From: Microcaldota archaeon
GTDB lineage: Archaea > Micrarchaeota > Micrarchaeia > Micrarchaeales > CABMGC01
DNA length: 5,444 nt
Direction: 5' to 3'
NCBI GenBank assembly: GCA_027328265.1
Contig: DAHVVD010000044.1
Coordinates: 1-5,444 of the forward strand
Part shown: piece by piece, positions 1 to 5,444 of the stretch
Layout: every line of letters starts with the position of its first letter
How positions within the stretch are numbered: position 1 is the stretch's first letter
Translations under genes and position numbers: made by a program
The notes under the pieces: model-generated
Seen by the model: only the letters and a program-made list of their open reading frames with translations
The model's database searches: none
Told to the model about the DNA's origin: nothing

Positions 1-246
1 AAAATAGGAGAGGCAATGGAGATACTGATAAATGCGATATCGGGGAAAGAGGGCGTGACTGCTGACACAAAAGTCATCGTCATGGCCAATCTTGGCAGGC
101 CAGACCGAGCGATAATAGTCACCGAGATCAAAGAGATGGGCAGGTTCTCCAAGGAGCTTGAGGGAAAGGTGCTGTCGCTCATAGTTCCAGGAAAGCTTAG
201 CTTTGCCGAAGAGGAGAGCCTCAGGCGCATCGTCACTATTGCTTGA
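1..246 (+). CDS. dphB: Diphthine synthase (diphthamide biosynthesis methyltransferase), C-terminal fragment
   Basis: This is the 3' end of a gene that starts before the window. The frame is open from base 1 and ends at TGA 244-246, giving 81 residues of a protein that is usually about 250-270 residues. The internal ATG at 16 is unlikely to be the start, because the family pattern already runs through the preceding KIGEAMEIL. The most telling stretch is SLIVPGKLSFAEEESL near the C-terminus. It matches the diphthine synthase ending, usually written LIVPG-LHF-E-E-L. Before it, VIVMANLGRPDRAIIV fits the strand and glycine turn of this tetrapyrrole-methylase-fold family. Diphthine synthases transfer methyl groups from S-adenosylmethionine to the modified histidine of elongation factor 2, in the cytoplasm. 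The histidine common in LHF is serine here. The 3' end overlaps the convergent membrane-protein gene by 11 bases. Another tetrapyrrole-type methylase is possible but fits the tail less well. Confidence 0.
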   Translation, partial: KIGEAMEILINAISGKEGVTADTKVIVMANLGRPDRAIIVTEIKEMGRFSKELEGKVLSLIVPGKLSFAEEESLRRIVTIA

Positions 247-1249
247 TGTTCCAGTACTTCATCGTGTACACAAGGAAGCTCGTGCTCACCCCCTCAGTGA
301 ACCACATGCTGGCGATCCTGTAGAAGATCACTATTGCTGCTGCAACCCCGAAAGTTATCCCCGCTGCGGCGAAGAAGGCGACGAGGTATCCGAGCATGGC
401 GGCATCAGTCACTCCCAGCGCGCCCGGTATGCCTGTTACCATACCTATCAAGAGTGAGGAGGTGTAGATGAAGAGTATCGTAGGTATGAAATCTGGTGTA
501 AGGTTGATCCCGAAGCTCAGCACCACAAAGTAGAGGGCTAAGCTGCTAAAGATGACAGACGGAACAGTGAATATCATCGCATACAGGTATGTCCCAGCGT
601 CGAGGGACCTGCTGCTTCTGAAGTACATGTCTGCTGTTTTGAACACACCGTTCAGCCTGCGCCATCCACCCAGCTTCTTTTTTATCCATTCATACGGAGC
701 GCGCACATATATGAAGAAAAACGGGATAAGTAGAAGTATGCTTATCACCACAGATATGAGAGTAAAGCTCTTCACTAAAAACGCAGTAACCAGCGCAACA
801 GCGATAAAACCCAGGAAGTCGGTCAGTATGTCAGCCACGACTGCAGGGAACGTTTTCCCGAACCTCAAACCAGTTATCCTGTTAAGTGTATAGGCTACTA
901 CCGCCCTTCCCCACCTACCTGGTGTTATGTCCATTGAGAACATGGATTGGTATACAGCGAAGTTCTGTTGCCATGGGATTCGAATCCCAAGTTTCTTAAC
1001 GAACATGTTCCATTTCGGAAATCCGACTATCGTGCTCAACAATACGCAGGCCAGGGCCAAAATATAGTAAAAAGGGTTTATTGACTCTATCGTGGACACG
1101 AATTTTCCAACGCCCTCATTCAGCATCGCAAGCACTGCTATGACAACGAACATGCCTATGCTCAGTACTAGTATCGTTAGCACTGCGGCCCTTGCGCGCT
1201 TCACCCTTTCCCTGTAAGCAGGATCCTTCAATCTGTCGCCACTAGACAC
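236..1249 (-). CDS. Polytopic membrane protein of the LPG-synthase-TM / flippase-like family
   Basis: This is a 337-residue membrane protein with about eight hydrophobic segments, roughly at residues 21-43, 58-77, 134-158, 163-183, 222-246, 255-272, 283-307 and 314-330. A short basic N-terminus suggests a cytoplasmic start. Family-like signatures are TPGRWGRAVVAYTLNRITG (109-127), D140 and D144 in the next helix, GIPGALGVTDAAMLG (273-287), and a late arginine in FYRIASMW (309-316). They resemble the PGR-GE and PGG-GV-E motifs of the transmembrane domain of lysylphosphatidylglycerol synthases and of stand-alone archaeal relatives such as AglD-like proteins. The soluble aminoacyl-transferase domain is absent, so it should not be called an MprF enzyme. 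Handling or flipping of a lipid-linked substrate is an inference from the family. The usual Glu after PGR-G is Arg here. The start is GTG at 1249: the upstream frame closes at TAA after two codons. A GTG at residue 16 is a possible shorter start. It stops with TAG, overlapping the convergent diphthine synthase gene. Confidence 0.
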   Translation of the reverse strand: MSSGDRLKDPAYRERVKRARAAVLTILVLSIGMFVVIAVLAMLNEGVGKFVSTIESINPFYYILALACVLLSTIVGFPKWNMFVKKLGIRIPWQQNFAVYQSMFSMDITPGRWGRAVVAYTLNRITGLRFGKTFPAVVADILTDFLGFIAVALVTAFLVKSFTLISVVISILLLIPFFFIYVRAPYEWIKKKLGGWRRLNGVFKTADMYFRSSRSLDAGTYLYAMIFTVPSVIFSSLALYFVVLSFGINLTPDFIPTILFIYTSSLLIGMVTGIPGALGVTDAAMLGYLVAFFAAAGITFGVAAAIVIFYRIASMWFTEGVSTSFLVYTMKYWNIKQ

Positions 1250-1262
1250 AGCGTGTTAGAAG

Positions 1263-1269
1263 TTTATAT
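1263..1269 (+). promoter_or_regulatory. TATA box of the tRNA-splicing endonuclease gene
   Basis: TTTATAT on the plus strand is a good archaeal TATA box. Counting about 26 bases downstream from its centre gives a transcription start near 1292, about eight bases before the ATG at 1300. That makes a nearly leaderless transcript with no Shine-Dalgarno sequence. It also argues against the in-frame GTG at 1270, which lies directly after the TATA box and would not be transcribed from it. Confidence 0.
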
Positions 1270-1287
1270 GTGCTTTGCTGCACATAT
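1266..1287. repeat. Perfect 8-base inverted repeat in the divergent promoter region
   Basis: ATATGTGC at 1266-1273 is matched exactly by GCACATAT at 1280-1287, with a six-base spacer TTTGCT. The dyad lies between two divergent genes, and each arm overlaps the proposed TATA element of one of them. It could be an operator for a dimeric regulator. It could also simply reflect two TATA-like elements on opposite strands. The repeat is directly visible; the function is inference. Confidence 0.
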
Positions 1288-1289
1288 TC
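1283..1289 (-). promoter_or_regulatory. Possible TATA element of the membrane-protein gene
   Basis: On the minus strand the bases read AATATGT, about 37 bases upstream of the GTG at 1249. With the usual archaeal TATA-to-start distance of about 26 bases, transcription would begin near 1260, leaving a leader of about 11 bases. No Shine-Dalgarno sequence is visible. The better-looking CATATAAA at 1270-1263 on the same strand would place the start of transcription inside the coding region unless the protein starts later. This is a weak call based on spacing only. Confidence 0.
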
Positions 1290-1299
1290 CTGTGACGGC

Positions 1300-2454
1300 A
1301 TGCTCGAGCTTTCTCTCCGTAGCAAGAACTCAATCACCACCACAGACGCCTCTACCACAGATGCGCTGGCAAAAGGCTACTATGGAGTGCGTGACGGCAG
1401 AAGCATAAAACTCTCTCCAGAGGAGGCTTTATATCTCATCGATGCGCGTAACGCATCCTGCAAGAAAGACGGACAGGCAGTAAGCTTCAGCTCTCTCGCC
1501 TCGCTATTCTCCGGTTCTAGGAAGTTCATGGCACGCTACTTCACTTACAAAGACTGGAGGGACAGGGGGCTTATTGCCATACCGAGCAGCAGGGAGTACA
1601 CGAAGCAGAAAGCGCCAACCTCCAAGGACTACCCCACTTCTTCACTCAAACTGCCCTCCAAAAAACTTCGTGGCACATTCTTCAGTGCCGACCTTGTCTC
1701 AGTTGTTGAAGATGAGAAGGAAGGCAGGGCACTTTACGAGAAATTCTGGATAGGCCAGTACGGATCGTATAAGGCGGCGAACAGGGGCAGCATGAGCAAA
1801 CTTGACATATTCGAAACTCTCTTTCTCGTTGATCGTGGCATCCTCTTCCTAGAAAATGCTACAAGGCGCGATGTGATGGGTATTGCCACCCAGCGCAGAA
1901 CGGATTTTACCAGCCTTTACGAAGTATACAAGGATTGGAGGGAGAAAGGATACGTCATAAAGACCGGATTCAAGTTCGGCACCCACTTCCGTGTATACTT
2001 CCCAGGCGCCAAACCGATGGAAGCCGGAGGAGACCAGACGCACTCCAAGCACGTCATACAGGTATTTCCAAAGGACTCAAAGCTGCTAATATCAGAGTGG
2101 GCGCGGGCGATAAGAGTCGCGCACTCGGTAAGGAAGACTTTGATACTAGCTATTCCTGGAAAGACAGGTGCTGGCAGGCAAGATGTTGATTTCGTGCTGT
2201 ACCACAGGCACGGAGGCGAGGCGGATTCGCCCGATAAGTCCTCTCCTAGGTTTGCCATGCTTTCGCTCGGCGAAGAGGAATACATAGGCGGTCAGGAGTT
2301 TGCAAAGGCAATAAACGAGTCAAACAGGAAGGGGCTCGAACTTCTCCTTGCCATCGCAGATCGCGAAACGGCAGTCACATACTACAAAGTGAAGCAGATA
2401 AGGCTACCTGGCAGTAGACATGATTACTTCGAAATTGAGTGGATGCAACCTTAG
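1300..2454 (+). CDS. endA: tRNA-splicing endonuclease, three-unit (ARMAN/epsilon-2) type
   Basis: A 384-residue endonuclease that should cut tRNA introns at bulge-helix-bulge sites. Three units can be read in order. Residues 36-94 form a truncated N-terminal alpha unit (LSPEEALYLIDA, then YFTYKDWRDRGLIAI). Residues 122-287 form a full catalytic alpha unit, from LRGTFFSADLVSVVEDE through VYKDWREKGYVIKTGFKFG. Residues 296-375 form a C-terminal beta-like unit ending LLLAIADRETAVTYYKVKQI. The catalytic triad is Y233 in FRVYF, H248 in QTHSKH and K279 in SVRKT, with spacings of 15 and 31 residues. This layout matches the homodimeric three-unit enzyme described from ARMAN-2, where an extra loop carries a lysine linked to broad substrate range; K158 in GSYKAANRG sits at the corresponding place by my count. 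The start chosen is ATG 1300, because the TATA box at 1263-1269 would put the transcript start near 1292. GTG 1270 would add ten residues, including three cysteines, with no family match. Stop is TAG. It is divergent from the membrane-protein gene. Confidence 0.
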   Translation: MLELSLRSKNSITTTDASTTDALAKGYYGVRDGRSIKLSPEEALYLIDARNASCKKDGQAVSFSSLASLFSGSRKFMARYFTYKDWRDRGLIAIPSSREYTKQKAPTSKDYPTSSLKLPSKKLRGTFFSADLVSVVEDEKEGRALYEKFWIGQYGSYKAANRGSMSKLDIFETLFLVDRGILFLENATRRDVMGIATQRRTDFTSLYEVYKDWREKGYVIKTGFKFGTHFRVYFPGAKPMEAGGDQTHSKHVIQVFPKDSKLLISEWARAIRVAHSVRKTLILAIPGKTGAGRQDVDFVLYHRHGGEADSPDKSSPRFAMLSLGEEEYIGGQEFAKAINESNRKGLELLLAIADRETAVTYYKVKQIRLPGSRHDYFEIEWMQP

Positions 2455-2513
2455 AAAAACGTTTACACTTGCACACAAAACGATAAGCTAAGTAAAGTTT
2501 TGGATTTCGTGTC

Positions 2514-2521
2514 TTTTAAAA
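2514..2521 (+). promoter_or_regulatory. TATA-like element of the large phosphoesterase gene
   Basis: TTTTAAAA sits in the 100-base gap after endA. A start about 26 bases downstream of its centre falls near 2543, leaving a leader of about 12 bases before the GTG at 2555. The element is AT-rich but less canonical than the one at 5310-5317. No long T-run terminator is seen between endA and this promoter, so read-through from endA is also possible. Confidence 0.
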
Positions 2522-2545
2522 CTTGATGCTCCATTATCAACGCAC

Positions 2546-2551
2546 GGGGAG
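2546..2551 (+). promoter_or_regulatory. Shine-Dalgarno-like sequence before GTG 2555
   Basis: GGGGAG ends three bases before the GTG start, which is closer than usual. It supports GTG 2555, and the frame itself makes the choice: upstream the frame closes at TAA 2489-2491 with no other start codon, and downstream the next ATG is codon 48, beyond the first predicted strand of the fold (ILTIS, residues 35-39). Confidence 0.
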
Positions 2552-2554
2552 CAA

Positions 2555-5281
2555 GTGGAACCAGCACCAATCCTAACTGGGATTGATGAAGAAGAGATAT
2601 CCTACTCTCTCCCAGGCCCCGCAGAGAGATCGGCGCTGCAGAGGAGGTCATTCAAGATACTTACCATATCCCAGCTTGGCGGCGCATCGAGCTTCATGAG
2701 CACAGACAACCTTATCGGCCTCTCATATTATCTCCAGCATAATCCTGAAGAAGTACCGGACATGCTGATAATGTTAGGCGGCGTGCTTCCCGAGATACCA
2801 GAAATGGCTTCGAAGATTAAGAAGTACAAGCTGCTTTCGCTCAAGGACGGCATACAGAACCTTGACGATGCGGCTGCCAAGATGAAGCCGCACGTGGAGA
2901 GGCTCTTCCGTGCGCTGCCAAGCTCCTCAAAGATTGTATACACGCTCGGGACAAGCGACGCAAACAACATAGACGACCTCTTCCTCAAGCTCCAACTTGC
3001 CTATTACTTTGAGCCACTCGCGATAGAGGACTTCCTTTTCGAAACGCTTGATGGGCAGGAAACAAGGGAGGCGATACTCCGCAACTGCGTAGACTCGCTC
3101 CAGCAGATGGTCAAGACACTGGCAAAGAACCCCGACAACGAGAGCCTGCTGAAAGAAGCCGAGAACCTAAGGATAAAGATGCGCATCAACAGCGAGGAGA
3201 TGGGGGAGTTCGAGGAGCGCGCTAAGCATCTTGCCAAACTTTACGAGCTCGCAGAGAGCGGGATGTCACAGAAGGAGCTGCAGAGCCTGAAGGCGCGGAG
3301 GGAGACGCAGAGCAACACGATTGATGAAAGGATCAAGGTCGCAGAGCCAGGATCCAAGGAGCTCACAAACCTCCAGAACGAGGCCAAGAAAGTGGCAAAC
3401 TCGTTGAGGAAGATAGAGAAGAGGCTCAAGGACACGAGTTTCCAGCAGATAGCAGAGACAGTACAGGAGAGAACCAAAGCAGTAAGGAGGTTCTCCAAGA
3501 CGGTGGCAACGCCACCAGAGGTGGCGAAGGAGATTTACGCGGTTGCCGTTTCTTACTATATGTCAACCCTAAAGGATACGTTCGGTAGGAAGAGAAACAT
3601 AGGGCTGCAGACTGAAGGACTCAAAGTATACAGGATGAAGGACAACAGCTTCCAAACTAACGTGCTTGTAGGCAGGTCGCTTGGGCAGCAGAGTTCCTCA
3701 CTGACTTCCAGAAGCAACACGTTGCCGTCCGTGGTGCTCAACAGGGTGCTAGAGAACAGCGACGGCTACGCCAAATACAAGCTCGAGAGCGTACCTATCA
3801 ACGTACTGATAACCGGACACCATGCATACAGCTCCAGCGCGCTCGAGTTGATGAAAGGAGAATCTAAGTCGCTTCTTCTTACTGCGGAACAGGGTCCATT
3901 CTGGAGGAGCAACGGCCAGAAAGGGGTGTCAACTGAGTGGAACAAGGGCACCAAGATAGAGGAAGCAAAAGCTGTCGCGAAGATGCTCATAGATGTGAGC
4001 GCGAGGATGATCGTCATAGGTAGGGATGCAAGCATAACCATTGACTCGCTCAAGGAGAGGCTGCTCCAACAGGAAAGGGCGCGCAGCGACATAGAGGAGG
4101 GCCAGACCGTGAAGAAGATGCTGAGTTCTGTAGTGAAGGACAAAACGCCCGAAGGCAGCGGAGCGCTCGAGGAGAAGGAGGGCCTCGAGGTCGCAGTTGT
4201 CAAGAGCAGGAGGCCAAGCGAGCTCAGGCCCAGGGACGCCGCGTGGCTTACGAAAGACATGCTCATGGAGATGGTTCCTTACATGGACAAACCAGAGCCT
4301 CCTCCGCTCAAGCGCTACAGATTCGCTGTGGTTTCCGATACGCATATCGCGGGCCACGGCAGGATAGATCTCATGAAGGCTGCGGCCGAAGACATAATCT
4401 CCAGAAATCCAGACTTCATAGTATTCAACGGCGACATTGTAGAGGGAAACAGAGGCAACGGAATAGGGTTTGCGAGCGTGATAGGCCCGTCAAACGACCC
4501 AGAGGTCATGGTGTACAATCCCCATGCTCCTGTGGTTCTGAACGTAGATTCGCAGCCACTCATGTTCATCCAGATCTTCGGAAAGGCAATTTACGAAACC
4601 ATCACACGTGGGGGATCTGTGGTCCTCGTTTCAGGAAACCACCCTAACAACACAGAAGCAGACGAGGCTCATGACGAGGCGATAAGGTTGAGAAATACAG
4701 TGATAACTTATTTGAGCTTGGCTGCGGAAAGAGGTGAATTGCCCGATGGTTGGAAATCAAGAATCAAAGCCATAAGCGGCAGCGAGACAGGCACAGACAC
4801 TCTCACAGTCGAAGATGAAGACCACATTTTCAACGTGATGTTCACCCACAGGTTTCCAGCCACAAAAGCCGGTATGGTGAGCGCGCTCGAGAAGAGGAAA
4901 TCAAGCGCGTCAGTGGTGTTCGTAGGGGATCTGCACAGCGCGCAGAGCGTCGAAACGCTAAATCACGCGGTAATACGTGTGCCTTCAATGCAGGACTCAT
5001 CTCAGGATTCTTATGTTAGGAACATAAACGTCCCATCAAGCATACGCAGCATCAATGGCTACGTGCTAGCTGATGTTTACATGACCAAAGACGAATATGG
5101 CAAGTCGCGTCCCGCAAGATACGTTACTGAGACTGTGCTGGACAGCAATCTGGTCGCCAAGGGCTTGCTGAAATCGAACTCGGGGTACGAGAGGGCGCTC
5201 GCTGAAGAGAAGACAATACGTCTGAAAAGCGTGCAGAGGAAGGAACCCGAGACGGCACAGGCGCTGGTGAAGGCACGCTGA
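2555..5281 (+). CDS. Tandem calcineurin-like metallophosphoesterase with degenerate first domain and coiled-coil insertion
   Basis: A 908-residue, highly charged protein with no signal peptide or membrane segment. The C-terminal domain (about 587-850) has the metallophosphoesterase motifs in order: SDTH (594-597), NGDIVEG (625-631), SGNH (693-696), FTH (763-765) and GDLH (791-794). It is likely a two-metal phosphodiesterase or phosphatase, possibly a nuclease. The N-terminal part (about 33-445) appears to be a second copy of the fold without ligands: ISQLGG (38-43) at the D-x-H position, PDMLIMLGG (68-76) at the GD position, YTLGTSD (129-135) at the GNHD position, NVLVGR (369-374) at the His position, and INVLITGHHAYSS (415-427) at the GHxH position. 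Between its third and fourth motifs lies a helical, coiled-coil-like insertion (about 165-318, rich in Glu, Lys, Arg and Leu). A charged linker (about 490-585) joins the two. The substrate is unknown and I recognise no gene name. It starts with GTG 2555, the only start possible before the first strand. Stop is TGA. Confidence 0.
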   Translation: MEPAPILTGIDEEEISYSLPGPAERSALQRRSFKILTISQLGGASSFMSTDNLIGLSYYLQHNPEEVPDMLIMLGGVLPEIPEMASKIKKYKLLSLKDGIQNLDDAAAKMKPHVERLFRALPSSSKIVYTLGTSDANNIDDLFLKLQLAYYFEPLAIEDFLFETLDGQETREAILRNCVDSLQQMVKTLAKNPDNESLLKEAENLRIKMRINSEEMGEFEERAKHLAKLYELAESGMSQKELQSLKARRETQSNTIDERIKVAEPGSKELTNLQNEAKKVANSLRKIEKRLKDTSFQQIAETVQERTKAVRRFSKTVATPPEVAKEIYAVAVSYYMSTLKDTFGRKRNIGLQTEGLKVYRMKDNSFQTNVLVGRSLGQQSSSLTSRSNTLPSVVLNRVLENSDGYAKYKLESVPINVLITGHHAYSSSALELMKGESKSLLLTAEQGPFWRSNGQKGVSTEWNKGTKIEEAKAVAKMLIDVSARMIVIGRDASITIDSLKERLLQQERARSDIEEGQTVKKMLSSVVKDKTPEGSGALEEKEGLEVAVVKSRRPSELRPRDAAWLTKDMLMEMVPYMDKPEPPPLKRYRFAVVSDTHIAGHGRIDLMKAAAEDIISRNPDFIVFNGDIVEGNRGNGIGFASVIGPSNDPEVMVYNPHAPVVLNVDSQPLMFIQIFGKAIYETITRGGSVVLVSGNHPNNTEADEAHDEAIRLRNTVITYLSLAAERGELPDGWKSRIKAISGSETGTDTLTVEDEDHIFNVMFTHRFPATKAGMVSALEKRKSSASVVFVGDLHSAQSVETLNHAVIRVPSMQDSSQDSYVRNINVPSSIRSINGYVLADVYMTKDEYGKSRPARYVTETVLDSNLVAKGLLKSNSGYERALAEEKTIRLKSVQRKEPETAQALVKAR

Positions 5282-5291
5282 TCGTCGCACT

Positions 5292-5340
5292 GCCGCTATT
5301 CTTGAAAACTTATAAATGTATCCGTCGGTATAGTAGCGGC
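5292..5340. repeat. 7-base inverted repeat flanking the PRC-barrel promoter
   Basis: GCCGCTA at 5292-5298 is the exact reverse complement of TAGCGGC at 5334-5340. The arms bracket the BRE/TATA element symmetrically, and the right arm falls at the predicted transcription start. A separated operator or a weak hairpin at the end of the upstream transcript are both conceivable, but a repeat of this length in such a short region could arise by chance. Confidence 0.
5304..5317 (+). promoter_or_regulatory. BRE/TATA promoter of the PRC-barrel gene
   Basis: GAAAAC (5304-5309) directly followed by TTATAAAT (5310-5317) is the clearest archaeal promoter in the window, with a purine-rich BRE next to a canonical TATA box. 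The predicted transcription start lies near 5340, giving a leader of about 15 bases to the ATG at 5355. It indicates that the downstream gene is transcribed independently of the phosphoesterase gene. Confidence 0.
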
Positions 5341-5354
5341 GACAAGGCGAGAAG

Positions 5355-5444
5355 ATGAAGCTTTCCGAGATCTACAGGATGGACATCTACAGCGATTCAG
5401 GACAGTACCTAGGCGAGGTGCAGGACATAATAGTCGACCTTGAG
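5355..5444 (+). CDS. PRC-barrel domain protein, N-terminal fragment
   Basis: Thirty codons are visible before the window ends, starting at ATG 5355. The peptide opens MKLSEIYRMDIYSDSGQYLG and continues EVQDIIVDLE. This is the first half of a PRC-barrel: a short opening strand, then D-x-G-x-x-L/V-G, then V-x-D-ii-v-D-l-E. Small stand-alone PRC-barrel proteins of about 80-120 residues are common in archaea. PRC-barrels act as small beta-barrel binding modules, seen for example in photosynthetic reaction centre subunit H, in RimM and in archaeal CdvA, so the partner cannot be told from this fragment. A GGCGAG stretch at 5346-5351 is a weak Shine-Dalgarno candidate with a three-base gap to the ATG. 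A canonical BRE/TATA promoter lies 38-51 bases upstream. Confidence 0.
   Translation, partial: MKLSEIYRMDIYSDSGQYLGEVQDIIVDLE

Noticed and set aside
552..893. 113-residue plus-strand open frame opposite the membrane-protein gene
   Set aside because: It is antisense to a protein with clear membrane segments and family motifs, and has no promoter or ribosome binding signal of its own.
1270..1299. GTG at 1270 as the start of endA, giving ten extra residues
   Set aside because: It abuts the TATA box at 1263-1269, whose transcript would start near 1292, and the added residues show no family match. ATG 1300 is preferred.
2494..2524. 7-base inverted repeat AAGTTTT / AAAACTT with a 16-base loop, considered as an endA terminator or operator
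   Set aside because: It is made only of AT-rich sequence, overlaps the TATA-like element and would form a weak stem, so chance is a sufficient explanation.
2455..2554. Small RNA, including a C/D box guide RNA, in the gap after endA
   Set aside because: TTGATGC at 2523-2529 only partly resembles a C box and no D box (CTGA) follows at a suitable distance.
3766..4357. Long open frames on the minus strand within the large phosphoesterase gene
   Set aside because: The predicted peptides are Ser/Leu/Arg-rich with no recognisable motif and lie opposite the coding strand of a gene with clear domain motifs, so they are shadows.
3837..4892. Three copies of GCGCTCGAG within the large gene, considered as a repeat or regulatory site
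   Set aside because: All three encode Ala-Leu-Glu in frame, which is explained by codon preference for common residues.

Overview
This window looks like a compact archaeal chromosome segment, most likely from a Micrarchaeota (ARMAN-2-like) DPANN lineage. The strongest clue is a tRNA-splicing endonuclease built from three units in one chain, an architecture described from ARMAN archaea. Supporting clues are the tail of an archaeal/eukaryotic-type diphthine synthase, archaeal BRE/TATA promoters with very short leaders, GTG starts, short intergenic gaps and the beginning of a PRC-barrel protein. The lineage is inferred from gene content; no search was run.

Layout: (1) positions 1-246, plus strand: the last 81 codons of a diphthine synthase that begins upstream. 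(2) 236-1249, minus strand: a polytopic membrane protein of the LPG-synthase-TM/flippase-like family, converging on gene 1 with an 11-base overlap of the 3' ends. (3) 1250-1299: a 50-base divergent promoter region with a perfect 8-base inverted repeat. (4) 1300-2454, plus strand: three-unit tRNA-splicing endonuclease EndA with its Tyr-His-Lys triad intact. (5) 2455-2554: a 100-base gap with a promoter and a Shine-Dalgarno-like stretch. (6) 2555-5281, plus strand: a 908-residue protein that I read as two calcineurin-like metallophosphoesterase folds in tandem. The first appears to have lost its metal ligands and carries a long coiled-coil insertion; the second looks active. (7) 5282-5354: a gap with a textbook BRE/TATA element, flanked by a 7-base inverted repeat. 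(8) 5355-5444: the first 30 codons of a PRC-barrel protein that runs off the window.

The genes do not form one obvious operon, since each plus-strand gene after 1250 has its own recognisable TATA element. Two genes belong to translation-linked RNA or protein maturation (diphthamide on EF-2, tRNA intron removal), one is a membrane protein probably handling lipid-linked substrates, and the large phosphoesterase is of unknown role. No mobile elements, CRISPR arrays, tRNAs or rRNAs were seen. The item most worth follow-up is the dead/alive tandem phosphoesterase with its coiled-coil insertion.

Note on form: the original answer gave no confidence values for features; the 0 in each confidence field is a placeholder required by the schema, not an estimate.
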